A DNA stretch of 64,000 bases. Source: Panorpa germanica. Lineage: Eukaryota; Arthropoda; Insecta; Mecoptera; Panorpidae. The stretch spans positions 14,818,001 to 14,882,000 of the forward strand of contig OY783205.1 in NCBI GenBank assembly GCA_963678705.1. The letters run 5' to 3'. The number at the start of each line of letters is the position of its first letter. Within the stretch, counting starts at the first letter, position 1. The notes beneath the pieces were generated by a model, which made no database searches, had not been told where the DNA came from, and saw only the letters and a program-made list of their open reading frames with translations. Shown piece after piece: positions 1-10,440 of this stretch. The position numbers were made by a program, and so were the translations under genes.

Positions 1-690
1 CTTTTTACATTCCTTTTGACCCCACTAATAGCCGATCCGTTCATAAACAAACCAAGTTCATGGATTCGTTATCTTGTTTTGTGTATACTTAAAGCATATT
101 TCTATTATCAACAAATTCTGACGTTTTATTTTAAACAAATTGGGATTTTGTTTAAACAGTCTCTGCGTTTATGTTATTAGTTTATTTTGTTAGGTTATGA
201 AAAATGTCAATACGTATAACAATGCAATTTCAACAGATGTGAAACGTTTATTTTTGGACTCCCTTGTAATATCAAAAGCCGATGTACTCGTACATTTATC
301 AATAAGAAATCAGTTAAACCCAAAAACCATATAGCTCGGGAACTTTACATATTTACTTTACATCAGGGTCGGTAGTTCTAATTCTTGGATATGTTTTAAA
401 GTTAAAGCTGTTAATGAAAACTCCAAATTATCCAACACGGGCGAAGTCGGCGCGCTCCGCCATCTTGAAAAAATGGCGGCTAAAAACGGCACATTGGTTG
501 CAAGCTTGAATATTTGGTCTTTCCTGATGAAATTTTTTTTAAGGTTCAGCAATATGTAAACAAACAGAGCAATCATATTTGGTTAGAGTGCAAATCAAAA
601 GATAATTTAGACCAGGGAATTGCTCTGCGAAAGCAAGCGTCCGCGTCAATGATGGTTTAGGCCGCGGTAACCATAGAGATTTAAGCATAA
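1..690. other. No gene recognised
   Basis: AT-rich sequence with no coding similarity that I recognise. It includes one short GC-richer patch around 430-490. Confidence 0.5.
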
Positions 691-1400
691 GCGAAGTGTA
701 CGGCCACATGTGAGAGGAAGCGATAAAGGCAAAGAGAGAGATAGCCCGCCGAGAGTCCTATCTGTTTCTTCCTAACTGAACCGCTGCTGATGGCTTGGTT
801 GATTGGTGGTGAGGTAGGGGGTAAACAAGCAAGCAGACGCTATACTTAAAATAAAAATAAAAATATTTGTAATAGTTAGATTAGCATACAGTAAATTTTA
901 AAATTAGGCGTTGTTTGAAATCTAAGGTGGAGTACTGTCCTTTAGAGAGTCGCAGTTTACACGTGTAAGTTAAAAAGAATACATCCCAGTAAACAATTTG
1001 GTGAAGTGCTCTATTTAGTGACGTTTCTATCACTATTTCACTTCAATTATAGTTCGCATCAACTTTATCTTCATTTGTATTCCGACAGGTGGAGTAATTT
1101 CGCCATTTGTAGCCGATAAAGTAGACATTTTATATGAAAAAATGTGAGAAACTGAACTATAAATGAACACTTTTATGACAAAAAAATCATGACGCATTTT
1201 CAATATGATACAAAGTGACTCCAAAATGTTTACTGGGATACACCGACAGCCCCCCACTCTGACGCAACAAGACTCTAGTATAGTTTTATTTTCGTTAGCG
1301 CGGCAATCAATCACAGTACTCGGCTCGAAAGAGACACAGAGCACTTTTACGGCTATCTCTCTCTTTGCCTTTATCGCAGTATTCACTCTCTTGTGCACTC
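690..1400. repeat. Inverted repeat pair around a family A insertion
   Basis: A 27-bp segment at 720-746 recurs as an exact reverse complement at 1351-1377. Similarity continues more loosely for about 70 bp on the inner side of each arm. The arms enclose about 600 bp that contains the family A element at 985-1237. The arrangement suggests a foldback or long-TIR element that later received the insertion. Outer ends and target duplication are not resolved. Confidence 0.45.
985..1237. mobile_element. Family A short TIR element, copy 1
   Basis: A 253-bp element starting CCCAGTAAACAATTTGG and ending CCAAAATGTTTACTGGG, so the termini are inverted repeats. It is flanked by the dinucleotide AT at 983-984 and 1238-1239. 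Copies of similar length lie at 20714-20963 and 58024-58272, and larger relatives at 11379-12411 and 50968-55831. It has no coding capacity and is therefore non-autonomous. The superfamily is uncertain. Confidence 0.85.
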
Positions 1401-1840
1401 TATTCTTATAGCGGTAACTGCCACAGGATGCTCACCACTCGTTTTCATTGAACAGGGCGTAAAAATAAATCAGCAAATCTACCGTGAAAAGATTTTAAAG
1501 GATATCTTGGACATGCAAACAATTCCGGAGAGACCGTTTGACGTTTCAACAAAACCCATAAAGCCCGTGATACACAACGTTTTTTACAAAGAAAAAGTTC
1601 CCAGCTTCATTTCTTCACAACAGTGGCCGCCATATTCCTCAGACTTATTACATATTCACCTTCTGGAGGCCAAGCTTTCAACTAAAAAATATGAGACGAC
1701 TGACACCTTAAAAATTGCTTTTGGTCAAATCAGACCACATTCGTGCAGCGTGTGAACCTTTCTCGGACAGATATAATGCTATTATTCGCGCTAAAGATGG
1801 CTACGTCGAACAATAACATTACGGAATTAGATATATTGAA
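1401..1840 (+). pseudogene. Tc1/mariner-type transposase, C-terminal remnant
   Basis: The conceptual product resembles the C-terminal half of an insect mariner-type transposase. It has a block around GVKINQQIYREKIL, then VPSFISSQQWPPYSSDL, corresponding to the usual WPPYSPDLNPLD around the third catalytic acid, then a KKYETTDTLK block. Frame changes occur between the first two blocks and again near 1750, where the expected ending with a GYVEQ-like tail lies in another frame. The N-terminal half and the TIRs are missing. A related, more decayed piece is at 26430-26610. It cannot encode a working enzyme. Confidence 0.75.
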
Positions 1841-3540
1841 GTTCTTAAATAAGCCGACCCTTGTATATATTTTACAATAGCACAATATGGTTCCCTAACT
1901 CCAAAAGTTCGGGGATCCCTGGTCAAATGCATAATTATATGTATGTGAACTCTATTTACAAACCCGTATAACTAATCATCAATCCATATCAACGCAAACA
2001 TACTCGTAATTCATAACACAACACAACACTACATTTTTAGTATTTCTAGACACATTCCAGTTCATTCGATGTGTGTTCTTGTTGTGTTGTTAATATTCGT
2101 TCAGATATAATTTATTCAATGCTGAGCACTAAATTGCTGTAATACTTAAATAAATATAAATGAATGACAGATAGCTAACAGCGTGTGACGTCACCAATAG
2201 AGAAGAGACACGGAACGACAAGACAAGAATACAACGAATTACGAATGAATCGTTGAGTTACAAGGAAACACAAATCCGTTAAAACAATTATCTATGGATG
2301 TGATGTTCATGTTGTAACTGGTTAACTGTCAGTGGCATTGTGTCAGGTGTATATTGTGTGTATACGTAGATTCTAGTATGGCTCTGCAAGTACGAATTGA
2401 GGTTATGTATGCTTTAATAAATAAACAGCTCAATGCTCACTCATTTTATATGATTCTTTTTCAAGCAAACTGAATTACGATTTAAGGTTATTTGTTATTA
2501 AATTATGTATAATCAATCCAAGAAATGAAGTATGTTACTAAACATGCGATGCGGAACTACGACAAATAAATATTAAAGGTTATTTTTTACGTGAAATTGT
2601 AGACAGATACTGCGGCGATACGACAGAATGTATTTCATTCGACTCAAAACTTATTAAAGACAATCTAGAGGCCGCCATTTTCCGAAATTTGACAATTTCT
2701 CTTTGGTTTATTGATTTCAGATAAACCCCTAAGAAGTACTTGATACTGGTTTCCGCAAAGCACTTTTTTAAAGAGAGATATCTACAAAAATCCAGTTGAT
2801 AACTTGGTCCAGAAACAATATATTATATAGTGTAAGAAATTGTTAATAAGTATTATTTAAAGTTGATTGGAGTAAAACTGTCGGGGATATAAAGTTTGAA
2901 GTCTTCACCTCTCGGGTCTGGTTTCGTCATTCTTTGAAAGTTTTAACCGCGTTTCTCACACTTAGCTTCTTCAGGGTCGGAACCCTCTCTAGCACAAAAT
3001 ATACACCGATTCTTTTAAAATTTTGCATACTCTTTCTTTACATAAATGCCGAGGTAACGCTGTCGAGTTTTTTTTTTTTTAGTTTTAATGTATTTTAAAA
3101 TAACAAAGTTTCTGATATTTTTCATGAAAAATCGGTATATTGACTTCTAGGAGTTGTAAAAAATTGAAAAAGGAAAAATAAATTGACAGGGTTACCTGCA
3201 GAAACTTATCAACTAATGAAATCATTTTGGTTTTTTGATTTTAGATAATACTGTGATGAGTTATGAGTGGTACCGTAATATTATGTTTTTTGTGACGTCT
3301 GCGGAGATTCGCTGTCAATGTCTCATTTCTTGATATTTATTTATGAAAATTTCACAAAGTATTCTTTAAATGTTATTTTATCATGTAATTATTATATATT
3401 AACTGTGTTGTCAAAAAACATTATCAAAAATATGCTTCATTTGTATCGATTTGACTTTAAGTGGAGTAGATTCCGAATATGGTATAAAAACTTAGCGATT
3501 CTTGAATCGTTCTTGAAAGTTGTAGAGTAGTCTAGAATCT
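1841..3540. other. No gene recognised
   Basis: AT-rich intergenic DNA without a recognisable coding region or a clear repeat boundary. A short T tract lies at 3070-3080. Confidence 0.45.
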
Positions 3541-3544
3541 GTCT

Positions 3545-4074
3545 AAAGTACTTTTTTTTACAAAGTATTTTTATTAATATAAGAATTTTTAGTACTTTTG
3601 TTATACATTTCTTATGTCTATTTTAAATAAACATAGTTGGTTTTTTAAAATTATTTTGATTTTAAAGTTTTTATTTATAAAGTGGAGTTGGATTGATTTG
3701 AATGTGAAAAAAAGGGAAAAAGCACTTCTTTGAAGTGGTCTTGCAACTAACTTATACAACTTTGGCATTGGGTATTTACCATACCACATTATGTCTAGTG
3801 TGAATTTTTCTAAAGTATTAATGTTGTTATTTTCATGGCTGTTGATTCTACTGTAGATGTTTTTTGTAACCTTAAATACCAAATCTTTTTTAGTTTCTAT
3901 ATTAGTTTCTACGTGTATAGATGCATTTGATGGATATTTCAAGTTTTCATCTCGTTCTGCTCTAATAGCTAGTCTGATGCATTTATGTTGCACAATTTGC
4001 AGTTTGCTATAGTTACTATTAGTGATTGTATTCCACACTGGTGCAGCGTAGGTAGTAATGGGTCTTATTAGTAA
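3545..4074 (-). mobile_element. LINE (Jockey-like) ORF2 C-terminal fragment, antisense
   Basis: On the minus strand, 4038-3601 reads as an open 145-codon frame. It starts with PVWNTITNSNYSKLQIVQ and continues to IRLAIRAERDENLKYPSN. This corresponds to the region after the RT fingers and palm in Jockey-clade ORF2 proteins (usual form PVW....L..IQ..QNK.LR). The frame continues upstream as LIRPITTYAAPVWNT up to 4071, where a family B element interrupts it. The LINE resumes at 4671. An A-rich tail on the minus strand lies near 3545-3600. It is 5' truncated and not functional. Confidence 0.75.
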
Positions 4075-4670
4075 TGGGCTTGTGTCCTATGTCTTAGTTT
4101 CTATAAAAGTGTACTATATATTGATAAAGTGGGTTACTAGAACCTCAAATGTCCAATTATTTTTTAATAACTCCTTATATGTTAAGAGATATTCCCAATT
4201 AACGGGATTCCACGTAGTACACATTCCAAATGCATGTGACATCACAATCGCTGCCAACCTTACAGCTCATAAATCTCTGCTATATGTATTTATATATCAA
4301 AATATGAAATATTATTTACAGCTATGTCAAGGAACAATCAAATTTCAATATTATGTCTGCCTTAGCAGGGTTAAATAAAATAAACACCTATTATTCTTTG
4401 ATTTGACTTGATTATTTGACTAATAACAGCTACAGAACATTACCACACCACTGACCTACTCAACAAATAACTGACGTTAAATCGCATTTCACGTCATACA
4501 AATATGGCCGACCATTTCTAGCGCTAAAACTACAATTCAAACTTTTAATTGCTATATATCCGTCAATATTTAGATATTTAATAAAATAGACACGTCAATA
4601 CACATTTATTCACATCAATATCAATCCACAATTGAAAAATCGACCACTAAAAAATGAGGACACAAGCCCA
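4075..4670. mobile_element. Family B TIR element, copy 1
   Basis: A 596-bp element bounded by TGGGCTTGTGTCC and its complement GGACACAAGCCCA. Copies lie at 22578-22986 and 60230-60864. It sits inside an antisense LINE: minus-strand codons for LYK lie just right of it and codons for LIRP just left. No transposase is present. The direct-repeat length is unclear (flanks TAA and TTT). Confidence 0.85.
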
Positions 4671-4770
4671 TTTATATAGTAGTAATTTGTTGTCCACATG
4701 AAGTTGGCGATAAAGACGTTCAAAATATTCTTGAAAATGTCTGTATTTTCATGTAATCCTTCAACACTGT
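4671..4770 (-). mobile_element. LINE fragment continuing beyond the family B insertion
   Basis: On the minus strand this reads FQEYFERLYRQLHVDNK followed by LLLYK. That matches the Jockey-clade segment preceding the LIRPITTYAAPVW block at 4071. It is the upstream part of the same LINE copy as 3545-4074. The 5' limit is not clear. Confidence 0.6.
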
Positions 4771-5346
4771 TATGTCTTCAGTGTGCGGCCACCCTAAGTG
4801 GAACGACCTCTCTCGTCCGTTATATGTAAATTTATGCAGCGGTTATTCGCCCCGCTTACGTCATTCTAGATTGTAGAGGGTAGTAACTGGCAACCAGGGT
4901 GAGGGGGTAGAAGAGAGGGATCACGATATTCTAAACACGTTCAAATGTTAGGTTAGGATAAGCACAACAACGAGATTAGATTACGTGAAGGTTTTTAGAT
5001 TCACAGTTCAAAAAATAAATTCGTAGCGACCGGAAAACTTATTTTTAAAGAAAATATAAAAACATATAAGCCGAAGAGCAGAAATTATTTAAATATACAG
5101 AGTGTAAACTAAATATTGACATAATCTTGTAAATGTTGATACAGGAAGTATATACAAATCATACTTTATCGAACATTCAATCAATCATTCAATATCCTGT
5201 TTATGAATTATAGTCAAGAATTTTGATTTATATTTGAAAAAAGCGCTTCCTTTTGAGATGAAATAGAGCCAATTTAGAATATTTAGAACTATTTTTGTGG
5301 TCATTTATTTCGGTACTAAGAATTAAAATTTATAATTTTTTTTTTC
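4771..5346. other. No gene recognised
   Basis: Unassigned sequence with a somewhat GC-richer patch at 4780-4930. It ends in a T-rich run at 5335-5346 that may be the target of the following LINE. Confidence 0.4.
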
Positions 5347-5736
5347 AGTTCATTATTGCTTGTTAAGCAGTGCAGACGTTTTTTCTTTCAAATATTCTAT
5401 AAGTTATTTAATAAAATTGTTTTTAACTACTTTTGTTCGTTATTATATTAACAAAAGAAGTGTTTAAAACGAATTGAACGAGTATCCGTTGAACATTTAC
5501 AAATCATCGTAGATAATCTAAATCTGTATTTAAAATGGAAAATAAACCTTATATTATATGGTGTATAACCTATATGGTATAACATGTGGATTTCTCCTCA
5601 AACTAAATTCATAGATAAAAAGTGAAATTCCTATAAACAATGCAGTGCACAATCATTGTTCTAATAATAATAGTGTATTGTATTGTGAATAAATTATAAT
5701 CAAATCTAAATTAATTGTTACCCAATAATTAATAAG

Positions 5737-6978
5737 ATGGTGATTAGAAGTCCGCCGCAAAATACAGCAGCTTACGGCACTGATAAATCAAACATCTCTG
5801 ATAAAACGGAGACCATCCCAGAGACTATACCCCATCCATCCAACCATGTACCAGTGAGTGTACCATCTCCATCCAACCGTTGGACAACCGTCCAACACAA
5901 GAAAAGACTAAGAAGTCCAGAAGTGCTGAATGCCAGGAAACAGACAAAACTAGCCGACTATTGGCTGAGTAAACCAATAGAAACCAACAACAGTTTTGAA
6001 TGCCTGACAGAAGAGGAACGAGGAAACATAGAAATCACAAAGGAGACAGATACTAATGAATCAAGCAACACAACCACTATACCCAAACCTCCACCCGTAA
6101 CAATATATAAGGTAGGAGTGATTCAACTCATCCATACACTGATGCAAAAAATTACGAGTAATTATACAGTCAAATCCACTGGCTTTGAAACAATTAAAGT
6201 TCAAGTTTTTGAGGCTGAACACTTTAAAACTCTTATAAAGGAGTTGGATGAGAAAAACACCCAATACCACACCTTCAGACCAAAAAGTGAGAAAACATTT
6301 AGGTTTGTACTAAGAGGCCTACACCACGGAACGGAGGTGGAAGCAATAAAATCAGCGCTCTTGGGTCTTGGCCACGAAGCAGTGAACATTCATAACATAA
6401 AACACAGAGTCACCAAATTACCTCTACCTATGTTTTATGTAGACCTAAAAACTAGTGGTAACAACAAAGAAGTATACAACATAGAAAAACTTGACTATAA
6501 TATTGTTAAATGCGAACCACCACGTACCAAAAGAGTAATTCCACAATGTACAAGATGCCAGGCATTTGGGCATACTAAAGCATACTGTCGCAAAGTACAC
6601 AAATGTGTAAAATGTGCTGAGCAACATGAGACAAAAAATTGCTCCCGCCAAATAAAAGACAACCAAGTAAAATGCGCTAATTGTGGAGGAAATCACCCTG
6701 CAAACTACAGAGGATGTGAAGTTCATAAACAATTGCAACAAAAATTATGGCCTACACTACGTGAAAAGAAGAACATTCAAACTCAAGGTCAACCTAGCCT
6801 AGAAAGCCAAATAAGAACTGGAGTATCATACGCCCGAGCTCTTAATGATCAAACAGTACCAACAAGCACCCAATCAGTCAGCAATATGGTTAAGCTTAAA
6901 GAAATGCTTGCCAGACTCATGGAACAGATGGGGACGATGCTCAACCTACTTACTGTCGTAGTTAGTAAATTGGCCTAA
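5737..6978 (+). CDS. LINE ORF1 nucleic-acid-binding (Gag-like) protein
   Basis: Intact 413-codon frame, ATG 5737 to TAA 6976-6978. In Jockey-clade elements this protein binds the element RNA and forms the ribonucleoprotein needed for retrotransposition. Three zinc knuckles lie at residues 271-327: CTRCQAFGHTKAYC (CX2CX4HX4C), CVKCAEQHETKNC, and a third with CANCGGNHPANYRGC. Before them, at about residues 190-260, lies a region resembling the PRE_C2HC-associated domain of insect ORF1 proteins. The N-terminus is polar and probably disordered. The last 30 residues are leucine and methionine rich (KEMLARLMEQMG) and may form a helix. The stop codon overlaps the ORF2 start in TAATG. Length is normal for the clade. 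Confidence 0.9.
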   Translation: MVIRSPPQNTAAYGTDKSNISDKTETIPETIPHPSNHVPVSVPSPSNRWTTVQHKKRLRSPEVLNARKQTKLADYWLSKPIETNNSFECLTEEERGNIEITKETDTNESSNTTTIPKPPPVTIYKVGVIQLIHTLMQKITSNYTVKSTGFETIKVQVFEAEHFKTLIKELDEKNTQYHTFRPKSEKTFRFVLRGLHHGTEVEAIKSALLGLGHEAVNIHNIKHRVTKLPLPMFYVDLKTSGNNKEVYNIEKLDYNIVKCEPPRTKRVIPQCTRCQAFGHTKAYCRKVHKCVKCAEQHETKNCSRQIKDNQVKCANCGGNHPANYRGCEVHKQLQQKLWPTLREKKNIQTQGQPSLESQIRTGVSYARALNDQTVPTSTQSVSNMVKLKEMLARLMEQMGTMLNLLTVVVSKLA

Positions 6979-9383
6979 TGACAGTACAACAACAAAACTA
7001 TAAACAACAAAAGTATAAATTATGTATTTGGAACGCAAACGGTTTACACCAACACTCTCGGGAAATAAAAACTTTTTTAATTGACCAAGACATAGATATC
7101 ATGATGGTATCAGAGACCAACTTCACTGAACGGCACTACATTAGTATTCCAAAATATAAAATATACCACACTAGACATCCGGATGGAAAGGCACATGGTG
7201 GAACTGCAATAATTATAAAAGATAGTATTGCACATCATGAAAGAGAGAAGTTTGCAATGGATTATTTACAGGCCACCAGTGTTACTATTGAAAATGAAGT
7301 TAGCCCAGTAACAATCTCAGCAATTTATTGTCCACCAAAACACAACAACAAGAAGGAACACTACGTGTCCTTTTTTGAAACACTGGGTAACAAATTTGTG
7401 GCAGGGGGTGACTATAACGCCAAGCACCCAACATGGGGCTCGAGAATAACTAATACCAAGGGTAAAGAACTAGTAAAAGCAATGAGTGCTAAAAATCTAA
7501 GATCAATTTCAACTTACGAACCAACTTACTGGCCTTCTGACGTAAAAAAAGTTCCGGATGTGATCGATTTTTGTATCACTAAAGGTGTTGACCCGAAAAA
7601 GTGTAAAGCGGAATCCTGTTTAGATTTGTCATCAGATCACTCTCCGGTGATTATTACTGTATACGAGGAAATACGCAGTAGAGAAACTGGGCCATCCTTG
7701 CACAATAATCGAACTAACTGGGACCTTTTTAGATCAAAGCTAAATGAGTCTATTTCGTTAAACATACCACTGAAAACTGAACTGGAAATTGAAATAGCAG
7801 TAGAACACCTTACCAGAAACATCCAAGAAGCAGCATGGTTTGCTACTCCCACGCATAAAGCTATCCAAGGGAAGAAGAATGATGTGCCCCTACTCATTAA
7901 GGAGAAAATAATGGAGAAAAGACATCTACGTAAACAATGGCAACTATGCAAATCACCTGCTAATAAAAGAAAATTAAATAGAGCTATAAAAGGCCTAAAG
8001 GAATTGATAGTGGATCATAATAACCAATGTATTCAAGAATATCTTGAAAATTTAACACCATCGGAAGCTACGGAGTACTCGCTGTGGAAAGCAACAAGGA
8101 AGATAAAAAGACCAGAGATACACAACCCTCCTATCAAAGATAACAAAAATAAATGGGCAAGGAATGATAAAGAAAAGGCTACGATGTTTGCTAATCATCT
8201 GCAGGAAGTATTCAAACCGTATCCTTCAGAAACGGCAGCAGAAGAAGAAAATGGTATTTTGGATTTTCTGGACAGCCCTTTCCAAATGGACTTTCCTCAT
8301 AAAAAAATTGCAACCAAGGAAACTTGGGAAACAATAGTAAAAGAAATCGATATTAGGAAATCACCCGGTTTTGAACTAATCACAGGAAAGATAATATTCG
8401 AACTATCTAAGAAAAGTATAAAACTAATTACTTTCATTTTTAATGCAATTCTTAGAACCAACTACTATCCTAGTAGTTGGAAGGTTGCTCAAATAGTTAT
8501 GATTCCGAAACCTGGGAAAAAACCGGAAGAGGTTACTTCCTATAGGCCCATTAGTTTACTGCCGATACTATCGAAATTATTTGAAAAAATATACGTTAAG
8601 AGGTTAAAATGTATCATTAATGAAAAAAAGCTAATTCCCGAACATCAATTTGGCTTCCGCAATAAGCACGGTACTGTAGAACAAGTACATCGGTTGGTTA
8701 ACACAATTAATAAAGATTTAAATGCCAAAAGATATTGCTCAGCAGCTTTTCTAGACATAGCCCAAGCCTTCGACAAAGTGTGGCATATAGGTCTTCAATA
8801 TAAACTGAAAAAAATACTTCCGTACCAAGATTATCAACTATTGAGATCATATATGACTAATAGGCACTTCATGGTTAAAATAAGTAGCGAATGTACTGAA
8901 TTGAAACCCATCCAGTCAGGAGTCCCTCAGGGAAGTGTCCTAGGACCCACACTATACCTTCTGTATACTTCCGATTTGCCAACTACAACAGAAACTACCG
9001 TTGCTACGTTTGCAGACGATACTGCTATATTAGCATCACACACAGACCCAGTATCGGCATCACGGAATCTACAGACTAACCTTGATATGATTCAAGAATG
9101 GCTCAAGAAATGGCGAATAAAAGCAAACGAAAGTAAATCAACGCATGTAACATTTACCACGCGCAGAGAAACTTGCCCGCATGTGAAAATAAATAATTGT
9201 GTAATTCCACAATCCAATGACGCTAAATATCTCGGTATACATTTGGACAGAAGGCTTACCTGGCAAAAGCACATTTTTACAAAGCGTAAGCAGCTTGGTC
9301 TTAAAATCAGGAAAATGTATTGGATAATTGGTCGAAAGTCAAAACTCTCTCTGGACAACAAAGTACTTATTAAACCATTCTGA
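6978..9383 (+). CDS. LINE ORF2 endonuclease/reverse transcriptase, C-terminus broken
   Basis: An 801-codon frame. The N-terminal APE-type endonuclease has WNANGLHQH, SETNF, GGDYNAKH at residues 143-150 (start of the acidic and Asn motif) and SDHSPV at 219-224 with the catalytic His. It nicks target DNA to prime reverse transcription. The reverse transcriptase follows with YRPISLLPILSKLFE, HQFGFRNKHGT, FLDIAQAFDKVWH, SGVPQGSVLGP and the catalytic FADD at 678-681. After the RT the frame ends early at 9383. The family continues about 100 codons further in another frame (9384-9696). The ATG at 6978 shares its A with the ORF1 stop, so translation probably depends on termination-reinitiation. Confidence 0.9.
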   Translation: MTVQQQNYKQQKYKLCIWNANGLHQHSREIKTFLIDQDIDIMMVSETNFTERHYISIPKYKIYHTRHPDGKAHGGTAIIIKDSIAHHEREKFAMDYLQATSVTIENEVSPVTISAIYCPPKHNNKKEHYVSFFETLGNKFVAGGDYNAKHPTWGSRITNTKGKELVKAMSAKNLRSISTYEPTYWPSDVKKVPDVIDFCITKGVDPKKCKAESCLDLSSDHSPVIITVYEEIRSRETGPSLHNNRTNWDLFRSKLNESISLNIPLKTELEIEIAVEHLTRNIQEAAWFATPTHKAIQGKKNDVPLLIKEKIMEKRHLRKQWQLCKSPANKRKLNRAIKGLKELIVDHNNQCIQEYLENLTPSEATEYSLWKATRKIKRPEIHNPPIKDNKNKWARNDKEKATMFANHLQEVFKPYPSETAAEEENGILDFLDSPFQMDFPHKKIATKETWETIVKEIDIRKSPGFELITGKIIFELSKKSIKLITFIFNAILRTNYYPSSWKVAQIVMIPKPGKKPEEVTSYRPISLLPILSKLFEKIYVKRLKCIINEKKLIPEHQFGFRNKHGTVEQVHRLVNTINKDLNAKRYCSAAFLDIAQAFDKVWHIGLQYKLKKILPYQDYQLLRSYMTNRHFMVKISSECTELKPIQSGVPQGSVLGPTLYLLYTSDLPTTTETTVATFADDTAILASHTDPVSASRNLQTNLDMIQEWLKKWRIKANESKSTHVTFTTRRETCPHVKINNCVIPQSNDAKYLGIHLDRRLTWQKHIFTKRKQLGLKIRKMYWIIGRKSKLSLDNKVLIKPF

Positions 9384-9882
9384 AACCCATCTGGACTTAC
9401 GGAATTCAGCTTTGGGGCACTGCATGCAACTCCAATATAGCCATAATCCAGCGATTTCAAAACAAAGTACTACGACTCATTGTAGATGCACCATACTACG
9501 TCACTAACGAAGTCATCCAGAAAGACATCCCAATAGCATCCATCAAAGATGAAATATACCTATCCAGCACAAAATATAGTGATAGATTAATCAACCATCC
9601 CAATGCGTTGGCGAATCAACTGAACGTGTGTGACAACAGGGAACCCCGCAGATTAAGGCGATATCAACCAATAGACCTAACTTTAGGTCCGCGATAGGGA
9701 ATAGTGTACAATGTATGATATATTATAATAGATTATTGTATATAAAAACAAGAGGGCATTCACTGGAATGTTTCTCTTACATGTCTTAATTAATTATGTA
9801 AGTTATCATGTAAGAAGCTTATTGCCTACTTAGGCAGATTGCTGAAACAATAGGAGAAATAAAAAAAAAAAAAAAAAAAAAA
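9384..9882 (+). other. Jockey LINE: out-of-frame ORF2 end, 3' UTR, poly-A
   Basis: Codons for the normal end of ORF2 (TYGIQLWGTACNSN... to LRRYQPIDL) lie here in a different frame from the 6978-9383 reading frame. A 3' UTR of about 165 bp follows, containing an AAGAAGCTTATTGCCTAC segment shared with 40295-40313. The element closes with about 22 A residues. Confidence 0.8.
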
Positions 9883-9883
9883 A

Positions 9884-10440
9884 TTTTTTTTGTAGTATGT
9901 AAAACTTTTAATTTTTTTATTTTCGAATTTGAAGCGATTTAAACGGCAAGGTCATGTTCGCCTGAAGTTATTTTACTTTAGTTAAATTTTATTTATTAAG
10001 TTTATATTAGTTAGGAATTCGAGCACTTTTTGAATTTCTTCTATGTTGTCTGAAAGCATGTTCTTTAGTTCACCACTGATGCTGCGTTTTGTTCGTTGAG
10101 TTTGATATTGTGGGCAGGTTACTAGTTGAAGATGGACTGTTAGTTGCGTCTGACAGTTGCTGCGGAGCTGTTGTCTTGTTCATTAAATATTGTTGCGTCA
10201 ACCTCATATGTCCTGTTCTGAGGATGGTTTTTTCAAATTGTCTATAGCTCTGATAAGAAGTTTCCAATTTGTTTGCATTCGCTTTAATTAATCTTAATTT
10301 GTTTGCTACTTATTTGTGTCCAACAGCGGTTTTGAATTTGCCTCATACCCTTTTTATACAATTCTATTAAATCTAAGTGTAATATATCAGAGACTGGATT
10401 ACCTTCTATAGCAGCCAACTTGGCGGCTTCATATTTTCAA
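9884..10440 (-). mobile_element. LINE 3' end with RNase H tail region (I/Loa-like), antisense
   Basis: On the minus strand, codons run NEAAKLAAIEGNPVSD (end of an RNase H domain), then ETSYQSYRQFEKTILRTGH and MRLTQQYLM, then LTVHLQLVTCPQYQTQR (the zinc-knuckle-like tail of many insect LINE ORF2 proteins). At least two frame changes separate these blocks. An A-rich 3' end lies at about 9884-9920. A close relative is at 14757-15015. Clade placement (I or Loa group) is an inference from the RNase H and tail. It directly abuts the Jockey poly-A and may be the Jockey insertion target. Confidence 0.7.

Larger units (their letters stand above)
5347..9882 (+). mobile_element. Jockey-type LINE, near full length
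   Basis: A non-LTR retrotransposon with a probable 5' UTR of about 390 bp, ORF1 at 5737-6978, ORF2 from 6978, a 3' UTR, and poly-A at about 9861-9882. The 5' end is inferred. A T-rich run precedes CAGTTC at 5347, and a T-rich run also follows the poly-A, so a short T-rich target duplication is plausible. The ORF2 reading frame breaks near 9372. The remaining C-terminal part (for example ILKPIWTYGIQLWG) is read in another frame to about 9696. A truncated close relative at 39564-40352 suggests recent activity of the family. This copy is probably inactive. Confidence 0.9.

Noticed and set aside
1033-1398. 121-codon minus-strand frame over the family A element
   Set aside because: Part of it recurs in the copy at 20727-20915 only because both are copies of one MITE. 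No domain, and the frame is lost in the copy at 58024.
6445-6741. Cys/Phe-rich minus-strand frame
   Set aside because: Lies opposite the zinc-knuckle part of LINE ORF1, which explains it fully. The same holds for minus-strand frames at 7637-7951 and 9092-9460.
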